Below are positions 45,801-55,706 of a DNA stretch of 64,000 bases, in pieces. The position numbers and the translations under genes were made by a program. Numbering within the stretch: position 1 is the stretch's first letter; every line of letters starts with the position of its first letter. The notes beneath the pieces were generated by a model. It was not told the DNA's origin and made no database searches. It saw only the letters and a program-made list of their open reading frames with translations. This DNA comes from Paratrimastix pyriformis. Lineage: Eukaryota > Preaxostyla > Paratrimastigidae. The DNA is taken from the NCBI GenBank assembly GCA_027972325.1, contig JAPMOS010000007.1:119501-183500 (forward strand), read 5' to 3'.

Positions 45801-48800
45801 CCCGTCCCCCCGGACCCGGCCGGCTGGCAGGCCACCCGCCCGCCCGCCCGGCGCCCGCCCGCCAGCGGCCAGCCCGACGGCATGGAGGGCGACTTCATCC
45901 CCCTGGGCGGCACCCCGCCCCCCCCGGCCGCCCGGGGCTCGTCCCGCGGTGGGGCGGGCAGGACCGGCAGCGGCAGCGGCGCCCCCGAGTGGGGGCCCTT
46001 GGACGAGCGGGCCCGGGGCCCCGACTGGGGTCGCGCCGCCCCTGCCGAGAGCGCCGCCCGCGAGTGGGCAGACGGCCCGCAGCGTCCGGGCCGCTCACGG
46101 GGGCGCCGCCAGGGCGACGGCAGCCGCGACCGCGACCCGTGGGCTCCCGGCCCGCCCCGGGACCCCCACGACGACTGGGGCCGGGACCGGGACCAGGGCC
46201 GCGGCGACTGGGGCCGGGGCCGGGACGACTGGGGCTTGACCAGGGCGGTCCGACGGGTTGATGCGGATGCGGATGCCCGGGTGGAGGCGGCCAGGCGGAG
46301 GGACGCGGACGAGGCGGAGGGCGTGGCGCCATCATCGCCACCGAGGTGGGGCCGCCAGGCGGAGGACGAGCCCGCGACCAGCCGACGCCCCGACCGCCCG
46401 CCGAGGCGGGGCCGCCACCGGTCGCCCCCAGACGACGGCGAGGAGGACGGTGACCGCCCCTCGCCTGCGCGGCCATCCCGCCGCCGCCCCCGGAGCCGCT
46501 CGCCCGCCCGGGGCGGACCCAGGCGCCGCCGCGAGGGCCTCGGGGACGAGGAGGCCCGCGAGGGCAGCGAGCCCGAGCCAGCCGTGCTGATGGGCCTCTC
46601 GGAGCTGCCCCCCCCGGCCCCGCCGGCCCCGGCCCGGGTGCGGTACGATCCCCGCCAGGCGGCCTCGGCCCAGACGGGCCACCCGGACTTCATGTCCTCC
46701 CTGCCCGACCTCGCCACCGACGAGCTCACTCGGGCAGCGGCGGCGGCGGCGGCGGGCCCCCGGGAGGGCGAGGCGGGCGGCCCCGCGGAGGACCCGATGG
46801 CTGTGGAGCCGGCCCTGGGGGACGCCGAGACCCGGGCGGCGGTGCTGCTCTGCCTGGCCCACTCGGTGACCCTGGTGCAGGGCGGCCCGGGCAGCGGCAA
46901 GACCACGATGGCCGTCCAGCTGGTGCAGGCCTGGCTGGCCATCCGCAGGCTCGCCCAGTCCCGGGAGCGGGCCGCCGGCCGACCGGCGGGGGCCTGGGAG
47001 TCCAGCCCCGGCCCAATGGGGGGCCCGCCCGCGCCCAACCTGCCCCGCATCCTCGCGGCCGCGCACACCGTCCGCACCACCGGGGCCCTCCTTGAGCCCT
47101 CACACCCTCGAGGGCCCTCCTTGAGCCAGTTCTCCTCCTCCCATCGACTGCTTGAGCCACTTCTCCTCCTCCCATCGACTGCTTGAGCCACTCCTCCACC
47201 GCTGCCTGGTCTCATCTCATCGCCTCGCTGGGTGCTGTGGGGGTGTGTGTGCGCCGGGTTGGGCCTGCAGAACGTGGCCGTGGATGACCTGCTGGAGGGC
47301 CTCACCCAGGCCCACGTGCGGGCCCTCAGGGTCGGCCGCTACGACCGGGTGGCCCCCCACCTGCGCTCGTACACCCTCGAGTACAGGATCGCGGTCCGCC
47401 TGCCGCCCCCCCCCCCCCCCCCCACCCCCCCCCCCCCCCCGCCACCACCTCGTGCAGCCAGACGACCGGCTCACCCACCCCCCACCCCCACCACAACCGC
47501 CGGCCATCCACCCCACCACGCGCCCAGTGCCACCGGGACTGCCAAGCACTCACCCTCCCTCCCTCCCTCCCCCCTCCCCTCCCCCCGCACTGCCTGTTGT
47601 CACCCACTCCCCCCGCGCGCCATGATGGGCCCAGAGCCACCCGGACTTTGCCAAGCTGCGTGCCCTGCGGGAGCAGGCCGACCTGGAGGCCACCAAGGAG
47701 CTGGCCCTGCAGCACCACAAGCTCCGCCAGACCATCATCGAGGACATCCTCGGGTCCGCCGGCGCCCCTCCGCCCCCCCCCCCCCCCGGTCCCGGCCCCA
47801 GCCCTGCACCTGCATCTGCACCTGCACTTGTGTTCCGGCCACATGGCGATGCTCATCCCGGGGGTGTGGCCCTGCAGGCGGGTGGACGTGCTGCTGGCGA
47901 CCTGCTCGGGTGCGGGCCTGGCCGACCTGGGCCGGATGACCTTCGACCTGGTCATCGTCGACGAGGCCGGCCAGGCCACCGAGCCCTCGACCCTGCTGCC
48001 CCTCCTCAGGTGCCGCCCCCTCGAGGGCACCCGCTGCCCGGACATGGTCCGGCCCCGCAAACAGCCCCTGCCTGCCCCGACCGCGAAGAGTGTCCCCCGC
48101 CCGCTCACTCTTCTCACTGCGCTTGGGTGCGGCACGGGGGGGGGGCGGGGACGTGTGCGCAGGGGCTGCCGGTGCGGCTGGGCGAGCGGGCCGCGGGTCG
48201 GCTGACGGAGGAGGAGCGCGAGGACATGCGGCTCCTCGAGCGGCTCCTGCCCCCGCCCCCGCCCCGCGGCTCCCTCACAGACCCCGTCCGTCCCGCACAC
48301 ACCACCGCCATGGCACCGCCAAGGCGCCCACAGCCCAGGGAGCCGCCCGCTCATCACCCGCGTTATCATGCGGTCGGGGTGCGTGCGGCGTGGAAACCTG
48401 CAGACGCCTCGGCTGGGGCTGTGGGCTGCCCTGGGGGGGCTGCCCCGGGGGGGCCAGGTGGTGCTCATCGGCGACCACCGCCAGCTGCCGCCGCCCGTCT
48501 TCGACCCCTTCGCCGCCCAGCACGGCCTGGGCCGGTCCCTCTTCGAGCGCCTCTTCGGCACCGTGCGGGGCTGCCTCCAGGCCCGCCTCGAGGCCCTCGA
48601 CAGGCGGCCCGCCGCCCCCGCTGCCGCCGACCCCGCCGCTGCGGGGGGACCGCCGGGGAGCCTCCGGGGGCCCGCCGAGGACGCCGAGTTCGCCTTCCCG
48701 TGCGACGAGGCGGCCGAGGGGCCCCAGGTGCCGCCCTCGGTGGCCCTGATCACCCTCACCGTCCAGCGCCGCATGCCGCCCCTCCTCACCCAGGTTCGCA

Positions 48801-50291
48801 CCCCCCGCACAGCCACCGCCGCCACCCACCGGTCGACTCCACCCCTGCCTCCACTCCCCTCCGAACCGGCGCGGCCCATGGATGGCGTCCTGGCGGTTGG
48901 GTTCGGTGTGTGGGTGGGGGCAGTTCCCGTCGGTGACCTGGTACGGGGGCCGGATCTTCTCGGCCGTGCGGCGGCCCCTGGCGGCGCCCTGGTTCCCCTG
49001 GGCGGCCCCGCAGGCCCCGCTGCTCTTCATCGACCTGGCCGGGGCCGCCGAGGACGCGGCGCCCCCCGATGCGGCCAACCCCAACTCGCGCAGCAACGCC
49101 CCCGAGGCGGCCGTCGTCTACGCGGTGGCCTGCATGCTCCTCCAGAAGTACATCGCACGCTACGGCCGCCGGGCCGGGGCGGGGGCGGGGGCGGGGCGGC
49201 CGGGCGGCGCGGAGGCCCCCGAGGAGCAGCAGCAGGAGGAGGCGGAGGACCTCACCCGGATGGTGCGCCCCTCCGACATCGGGTCCGCCCCCAGCTGCCG
49301 CCCCTGCCTTCCTTCTCACCCGGGGTGCGGCGGGCGGTGGTGGGGTGTTGGGCTTGGCTGCCCAGGGTGCTGACGCCCTACCGGGGGCAGATGGAGGTGC
49401 TCGTGGGGGCCCTGCGGCAGCTGGGCGAGCGGGCCGGCGGGGAGGCCGTGCTGCAGGTGGCCCCGGAGCCCTTTCCCGAGGACATGGCCCGCCACAGGGA
49501 CGACCTGCCCCACGACGCCCCTCCGTCTGCACGCCGCCCCTCCCCCGGGTCGCGGGATGGTTCCTGACCCTGCACCCTCCTCCATCCCTCCCCCTCCCTC
49601 CCTCACCTCCACCAGCGAGCCGCGGACCCGGCGGCCGACCGAACTCGAGGTGCGCACCGTCGATGGCTTCCAGGGTCCGGCCCCCGGCCCTCCCCGTCCC
49701 CCCAGGGTCCCCGAATGCCCCACACCCCCTCCCCTCCCCTCCCCCAGATGGACGCTGTCCCGCCTTCATCGCCGGGTGCCGGGGTGCGGGGGATGCGGGG
49801 TGTGTGCGGGTGTGCGGGTCTGTGTGCGGGTCTGTGTGCGGGTCTGTGTGCGGGTGCAGGGCGGGAGAAGAACCTGGTGATCTTCTCCACCGTCCGGGCC
49901 AACCCGCGCGGCCTCATCGGCTTCCTCAGCGACCCCAGGCGCCTCGTCACACCCCCCCCCCCCCCCCACTGCCCACTGCCCACTGCCCACTGCACCCGCC
50001 CTCCTGCTCTGCCCCTGCGCCCCTCCGTATCACAGGGGCCACAACATCGGGGCGGGGCGGTCGTGGTGGTGCGCGCAGAACGTGGCCCTTACCCGGGCCC
50101 GGTACGGGCTGATCGTGGTGGGGTCGCGGGCCACCCTGCAGGCGGCCGACTCGGAGCCCTGGCAGCAGTACTGCCGCTGGGTGGCCCAGCGGGGCCTCTG
50201 CATCAGCTGGGAGGCCCTCCGGGCACGCATCCCGGCCGCCTGCCTGCCGCCCTCCCCTCCAGGGGCCACCACCACCAGCGGGGGCCTCTGA
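41895..50291 (+). CDS. large UPF1-like SF1 RNA helicase with a disordered N-terminus
   Basis: ATG at 41895. The first intron is 42003-42049 (donor GTCCGA). The N-terminal part has a short helical unit (ALSYLFKQGYNAEQIKAII), long Gln-rich and Pro/Ala stretches, a polyQ run, and a basic RS/RH-rich segment. Then follow helicase-associated exons (AAYKEHWAYMLRREWVQEC, FAAGDLVLVSRGNPFHPGT, LRVDMGPNEVAYQRMLRGL), another 400-residue disordered RS/RD-rich part, and the motor. Motor motifs are GGPGSGKTT (Walker A, about 46881-46907), LLATCSGAGLADL, FDLVIVDEAGQATEP (Walker B), VVLIGDHRQLPPPV, ALITLTVQRRMPPLL, FPSVTWYGG, VLTPYRGQM, RTVDGFQGREKNLVIFSTVR, GFLSDPRRLNVALTRARYGL and a UPF1-like end, with TGA at 50289-50291. 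Motif spacing follows UPF1 most closely, but the Cys/His-rich UPF2-binding domain is not seen. The intron 49675-49859 (donor GTCCGG) is fixed by homology. Confidence 0.85.
42833..42905 (+). repeat. polyglutamine tract
   Basis: CAG run followed by a CAA run, about 24 Gln codons, in frame in the helicase N-terminus. A shorter CAG run lies at 42189-42212. Confidence 0.9.
43622..43652. repeat. C-tract in a helicase intron
   Basis: About 29 C on the sense strand just after a GTCCGCCC donor. Similar tracts lie at 47407-47440 and 49952-49968. Confidence 0.85.
44731..44812 (+). repeat. CTGCTGCCG-type repeat
   Basis: CTG/CCG triplet repeat of about 80 bp following the exon that ends ERSALAVF. It is probably intronic because the next recognisable exon is GLRVDMGPNEV. 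Confidence 0.75.
49795..49856. repeat. TGTGCGGGTC repeat
   Basis: About six imperfect copies of TGTGCGGGTC at the 3' end of the intron before REKNLVIFSTV. Confidence 0.8.
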
Positions 50292-50978
50292 GGAGCCCCA
50301 GCCCAGGGCGTCCCCCACCCCCCCCCTTCCCTGAAAAGCACGGAGCGCGATGTGTGCCGGACCCGTCGTCCCCGGATATTGGCGGCGCGGCCTGGGAGGG
50401 AAGGGCGGCCCAACAGAGAAGGCATGAGGGAGGGGCGGGGGCGGGGAGCGACGGCAAAGTACAAAACAGAAAAGGATGGAATGGGGGGGTCGGGGGGATG
50501 GCGATGGGAGGGAAGGCGCAGGCCGCCAGGCGGAGAAGCGGCAGGCGAGGCGAGGCGAGGCGAGGACCCGGGGCGGGCCGGATGGCGGAGGGCCACACCG
50601 CCGCGCCGCGCCGGGGAGAGGCGCCCGAGCGGGACCGCCAGAGCCAAAGGCAGAGGCAGAGGCAGAGGCAGCAGAGACGACACCACGGCAGACGAGCAAC
50701 AGCATTACAATGGTTGTGGTCGGGGGAGAGGGAGGGGAAGAAGCACTCGGACGGGCAGGGCGGGCTGCGAGCAAGGGAGGAAGGGCAGCGGCCTGCACCG
50801 GAGCAGGGCGAACGGGGGAGGGGAGGAGAGGATGGGAGGACGAGAGGGGGGGAGGATGGGAGGAGGAGGAGCCGCCGAGGTTGGAAAACCCGAACAACAG
50901 AAAGGGTGCGCCCTGCCGGCCGGGCGGCCGGGGGCGCGGGCCCACGCCGGGTGGGTGGGCGGGTGTGAGGGAGGCCGC
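50292..50978. other. intergenic region between converging helicase and FN3/SHIPPO genes
   Basis: 687 bp. Contains GGCGA repeats (50540-50560) and GAGGCA repeats (50650-50672). No coding signal convinces me on either strand. 3' UTRs of both genes are expected here. Confidence 0.45.
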
Positions 50979-53105
50979 CTAGAGGCGGCCCGAGGCGCGG
51001 TACCGGACGACGGGGCTGCGGGCCCGGCCCCCGGGGGAGGAGACCAGCGGGCTGCCGGGGGCGCTGGGGCTGCGGCTGCTGGGGCTCGAGGTGGGCGGCC
51101 GCATCAGGCGGGGGCTGCTGGTCGGGCTGGGCCGGGGGCTGCTGCGGGACGACTGGGGCCGGCTCAGGAGGGGCGACGAGGTGGGTGACCCCCGCGGCGA
51201 GGCTCGCGGTGAGGCCCTGCGCCAACCCAACCCCCAAACCCGGCGAGGACCGGCCCGGTCAGCGATCGCCCAATGGGGGGGCGGTGGGCCAAGACGAGGG
51301 CAGGCAGGGCAGGGGGCGGTGGTGGGGGTGCGAGGGCAGGGCGGTGCCAGGACACGGGCCTGGGGGCGATCCAGGAGAAGCGGGGCGAGCTGGTGGCCAT
51401 CGAGGAGACGTGGACGCTCTTGGGGGACTGCGGGTTGTACAGCCCTGCCGCGCCCCCGCGCCCAACAGAAGAGGGATGATGAGCAACCGTCTGTGTGTGC
51501 GGGACAGGCCCAGAGGCACGGTCGGGCAGGCGGGGGGGGGGGGGGGGGGGGGGGGCGAGTGCAGACCCACAGGGGAGCCGAAGAGCGGGGCGCCTCGAAG
51601 CGGGGCGACATGGCCCCGAAGGAGACGTGGACGGGCGACGTGTGCGTCCGGGTGCCTGGAGGGGTGGTGGTGGTGCGGCCGTCCAGCGTGAGAAGCCGAC
51701 CGGATCGGATGGGGGAGGAGGCTGGGCGGGCTGGGCGGGGGCGGGCTGGGGGATGGGCGGATGGCGGGGCTGCGGACCGGGGTCCATGAGCCTGGGCGGG
51801 CTGTAGGCGCCCACGGGAGGCGCCTGGGGGACGGGCTCGGGGAAGCGGCGGCTGGTGGTGCGGATCATGGAGCTCTTGGTGGGCGAGTCGCGGCGCGGGT
51901 CGACCGGGTTGTAGGCGCCCGGGGGCGGGGCCTGGGCCCGGGGCGAGGGGAACCGCTGCGAGCGCTCGAAGAAGGTGTGCGCCGGGGAGGACGGCCGGAC
52001 GGGGTCGTAGCTGCCCACGTCGGGCGAGTGCACCCGGATGGGCGGGAAGCGGGGCGTGGTCGACGAGAAGGCCACGCTGGCCTCCGAGGCGGCCACCGAG
52101 CGGGCCATGGGCGAGGGCACGTTGTACAGGCCCACCGGGGGCGCCTCCTGGCGCAGCTTGGCGAAGCGGGGCGAGCCCGACGCGAAGACCGACATGGGCC
52201 GGCTGGCCGTCGAGAGCATGCTCTGCATATCCCCATCGAGGCGGCTCGGCCGGGGGCCTGCCGAGGGCAGCAGGCCGGGAGGGGGAGGGTGGAGGGGTGG
52301 AGGAGGGGTGGAGGGGGACGGTGATTTTGAGGCGGGGCAGGAAGCAGCAGGGTCCGTGGCCCGAGGGGACGTGAGACAGGGGTGACGGGCGTGTGTGGGC
52401 GGCGGGCGGGCGGGAGTCCCAGACGGACTGCCGGGGCTGAAGCGGGGCGAGGACATCATCGAAAAGGTGCCGCTCGCGCGGGGGTTGGGTGGGACAAGCT
52501 CCGGGGTGTAGGCGCCAGGGCCGGGTGTCCGGTCCATTTTGAGAATTTGGACCACGCCCTAAAGGATCCCCCGTGAGCACCTCCGAACATCAAGGCGCCA
52601 TGAGATGAGCAGACAGAAGATGATACCACGGGGGCGCAAAAACACATGTCCTGATCTGCAGGTCGTGGTGGACGAACAGGGAGGCGTTCTTCAGCCGTCG
52701 TGGGAAGGGGACAGCGAGAAAAAATCAGGTGAATGTGAGGGAGAAAATGGTTCCAACCTGTCGAAAAAGAGATCGTTTTCTGTGCAGAGGAATCCTCAGA
52801 AGAGATGGCCTCCCCAGATTTCTTTGCGGTGACCAAAAAACGATAGAGCGTGGACGGTGTCAGCCCAACAACCTGTGCCGAGCATCACAAGCGCCACAAA
52901 AAAAGGGGGCGCGGCGCTGAGATCGAATGGAAACAAAAAAAAAACGGACTTGGCAGCAAGGGGTCTCGCCGTCATAGACAAGAGTGAGAGGGTCAGTCGG
53001 CCCTTCGCTCATTTCAAGTGTGAAGCGCGCACCTTCGACGGGAGCCCAAGCCAATTCGAGACTATTGCATGTTGACTTCACAAGATGAGGCTCCAGATGT
53101 TGCAT
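50979..53105 (-). CDS. fibronectin type III domain plus SHIPPO/STPGR-repeat axonemal-type protein
   Basis: ATG at 53105. Exon 1 (53105-52950) and exon 2 (52872-52758) together encode one FN3 domain: SLELAWAPVEGARFTLEM (B/C strands with the FN3 Trp) and VVGLTPSTLYRFLVTAKKSG (F strand with the L-x-P-x-x-x-Y core). Exon 3 (52655-52615) and exon 4 (from 52558) follow in frame; introns are 77, 102 and 56 nt with donors GTCCGT, GTTGGA and GTCTGC. Exon 4 and later exons carry PGP/PxxGxY repeats of the SHIPPO/ODF3 type: RTPGPGAYTPE, APPVGLYNVPS, SPDVGSYDPVR, APPPGAYNPVD, APPVGAYSPPR, each followed by a SPRF or FP stretch. Later exons read VSFGAMSPRFEAP and SSMATSSPRFSW, and the C-terminus is Ser/Pro/Arg-rich, ending with TAG at 50979-50981. 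STPGR proteins line microtubules of cilia and flagella. The FN3 link is unusual. Confidence 0.82.
51528..51555. repeat. G-tract in an intron of the SHIPPO gene
   Basis: About 25 G on the plus strand, that is C on the sense strand. Confidence 0.8.
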
Positions 53106-53643
53106 TGCGAAAAATGCGTGTGTCACAGGAGAGAAGCCGCTCCTGAGCGCAACGTTCCCAGGCTGGGAAAAGAACCTCTGGACAGCACCACCAATGGTTG
53201 GTTTTCGATTTCCCCCTCGTGTTTGGGCTCTTCGGGCCATCCTTCTCCTCGTGGATTGCTCCATTCAATATTATTTTATATATTTTTTTTCCTTTGGTCT
53301 TTTGCGCAGAGTGGACCACCACCCAGACGTGGGCGCTATGATTGGGCTGGCTTTCACCAGCCCGAGAAGCAGCCCCGTCTTCAAGGAGTCTGTGCCGATT
53401 GGCCTTTTTTTGGAAGGCCCACACAAACACTTGTGACTTTAGAGCGCTGTCTTAAAACAATCTGTACAATCTTCTTCCGCCTCGGGAACCGGGCGGAATT
53501 CCCCACCAAAGCAGCGTGGATTTTATTCAGAAACCCTGTCCGACGAAAATCTACCAGAACCTGGACTGAAGGTCTTGGGAGCCCCCTGCCCACTCGGCCG
53601 ATCGGCTCAACCATCCCGTTTTCTGTTTGCACCACAGGAGTCC
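53106..53643. promoter_or_regulatory. divergent intergenic region between two axonemal genes
   Basis: 538 bp between the FN3/SHIPPO start (-) and the DNAH1 start (+). The region is AT-richer (ATTATTTTATATATTTTTTTTCC near 53268) and contains TTTTTGGAAGGCCCA at 53407-53421, also found 9 bp before the GOST start codon. I see no clear RFX X-box. An additional upstream DNAH1 exon cannot be excluded: CACCACAG just before the ATG is a possible acceptor. Confidence 0.45.
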
Positions 53644-55659
53644 ATGGGATCACCGCAGAGCCTCCGCTCGCCCCAGTCGGTTCGCTCGTCCGCGGCCCGG
53701 GAGCGGGACTTTTCGGCCTCGGGACGGCAGCCATCCTCCCCCCAGCCGGCCGCGACTGCGATGGGGGCGCCCCCCCAGCGGCTGCCCAACGCGGAGGAGG
53801 TCTCGCTGCGCTACCCGCCGGAGGTGCTGGAGCCCAAGGTGTGGGCCGAGTACAACCCGCGGCCGGGCCAGATCCCCCGGAAGATCGTCATCGAGCGGAG
53901 CAAGCGCCACTACGCCGCCCAGGACATCGCCAGCCTGCTGCTCGCCCAGGGCATCGACTACGCCGTCCCCCAGCAGCAGGGTCGGCCTCCCTCCCCACCC
54001 ACCCCGCCTGCCCCGCCCTGGCAACCTCTCGCGTCATCCCCCCCCCCCCCCCCCCTGCATCTGCAGAGGGCAGCATGGCGGCCTTCCTGCCGCTGGAGCA
54101 GTTCGACAACAGCGACTTCGACTGCCGGCTGCCCGAGGACTGGATCCGCATGGGCAAGGTCCCCCAGCTTCTACCGTCCTCCGGCCGGGGGGGGGGGGTG
54201 CTCGGGGCAGCCTGCCCCGTGCCCCCGCGTCCATGCCTCCCCCTCGCGCCCCACCCCCATCGCATGATGCCATGGCCCTGACCCCGCACTTCCACCCCCC
54301 GCACACGCCCACCCCCCACAGAAGGAGTTCAACAGCGAGCTTGAGCGGGACGTGCCCATCCCCGCCCGCGCGGCCCACTTCAGCCCCGACGGGACCGCCC
54401 GCTGGGAGCCCTGGTTCGCCCCGCCCCGCCCCGCCCCGCCCAAAAAACGCGGCGCCCCACCCGCCCCACCCGCCCCACCGGCCGCGCCTGATGCCTGCCG
54501 CCTGACGGCCTGCGTGTTGGCATGGTGGTTGTGGCTGTGCGTGTGCGTGCGTGCCGCAGCGAGGTGCTCTCGTACGACGGGGCCACGGCCCGGTTCCGGG
54601 TGGCCTGGGACGACGCCACCACCAGCGAGCTGCCCCGGATCCACGTCATGTTCCTGGCCGAGGACCCCGAGAAGTTCGCCCTGCGGGTGGCCTCGGCCCA
54701 CCTCAAGCGCCACCAGGCCGAGCTGCAGATGGTCCGCAACACCCGGCCTGCCCCCGCCAATGTCATGGCCCCCGCCACCAGGCCAAGCAAACATGCGGTG
54801 CCGATCATGACCGGATGATGGTGTTGGTGTTGGTGTTGGTGTTGGTGTTGCTGTGCTGTTGTTGTTGTTGTTGTTGTTGTTCTTGTTCTTGTTCTTGTTC
54901 TTGTTGTTGTTGTTGTTGTTGGTGTTGGTGTTGGTGTTGTTGTTGTTGTTGTTGTTGATGATGCCACCGACGAGCAAGCGGGACGGGCGGGCGGGACGGG
55001 CGGGGCGAATACTGACATGCCTGTCATCCACCCGGGGTGCCTGTGGGGCCTGCGGGGGCGGGGCGTGGGGCGGGGCAGCGGTACCACCTGTACGTGGACA
55101 GCATGCCCACGGACGACATCGAGCCGCCCTCGCAGGACGCCCTGGCCCGCATCATCGAGGAGGCCGCCTTCCGCAACGAGCTGCCCCTGCACCACCCGCC
55201 CGCCTCGGCCGAGCCCCTCACCGCCGCCGCTGCCGCTGCTGCCGCCGCGGCCAACCCGACCAAGGGCCAGCCAGCCCCCGCCAGCAGCGGCCCCTCGGCC
55301 ACCGCACCCACGGAGGAGACCGAGACCCCGTTCATGCGCAAGCAGTCCGCACCCACCCCCACCCCACCCCGCCCGCCCCGCCCCCCCCGCCCGCCCCGCT
55401 GCCGCCGGCTCTCATCGCCCTCTCTCGGCCGGTGGGCCTGCCCTTGCCGGGTGGACCGCCTGCGCGGCCCAGCTCCACCCGCCATGAACAAGCTCATCTT
55501 CGACCGCCACAGGACCCCGCCCAGGTCGGCAACCTCCTCCTCCCTCCTCCCCTCCCTCCCCTCCCCCCTCCCTCTCCCCCTCTCCCTCCTCCCCCCCCTC
55601 CCCTCCTCCTCCTCCCTCCCCCATCGCCCATCATCACGCCACCGCCATGCCATCGCCAT

Positions 55660-55706
<47 letters not shown>

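Noticed and set aside
50040-50082. Coding reading of HNIGAGRSWWCAQ before NVALTRAR in the helicase
   Set aside because: UPF1 has DPRRL directly followed by NVALTRAR; an intron from GTCACACC to GTGCGCGCAG gives exactly that, so this stretch is intronic.
52537-52555. SHIPPO gene starting at the ATG of MDRTPGPGAY
   Set aside because: Upstream exons join in frame through three introns and encode a convincing FN3 domain, so the start at 53105 is preferred.
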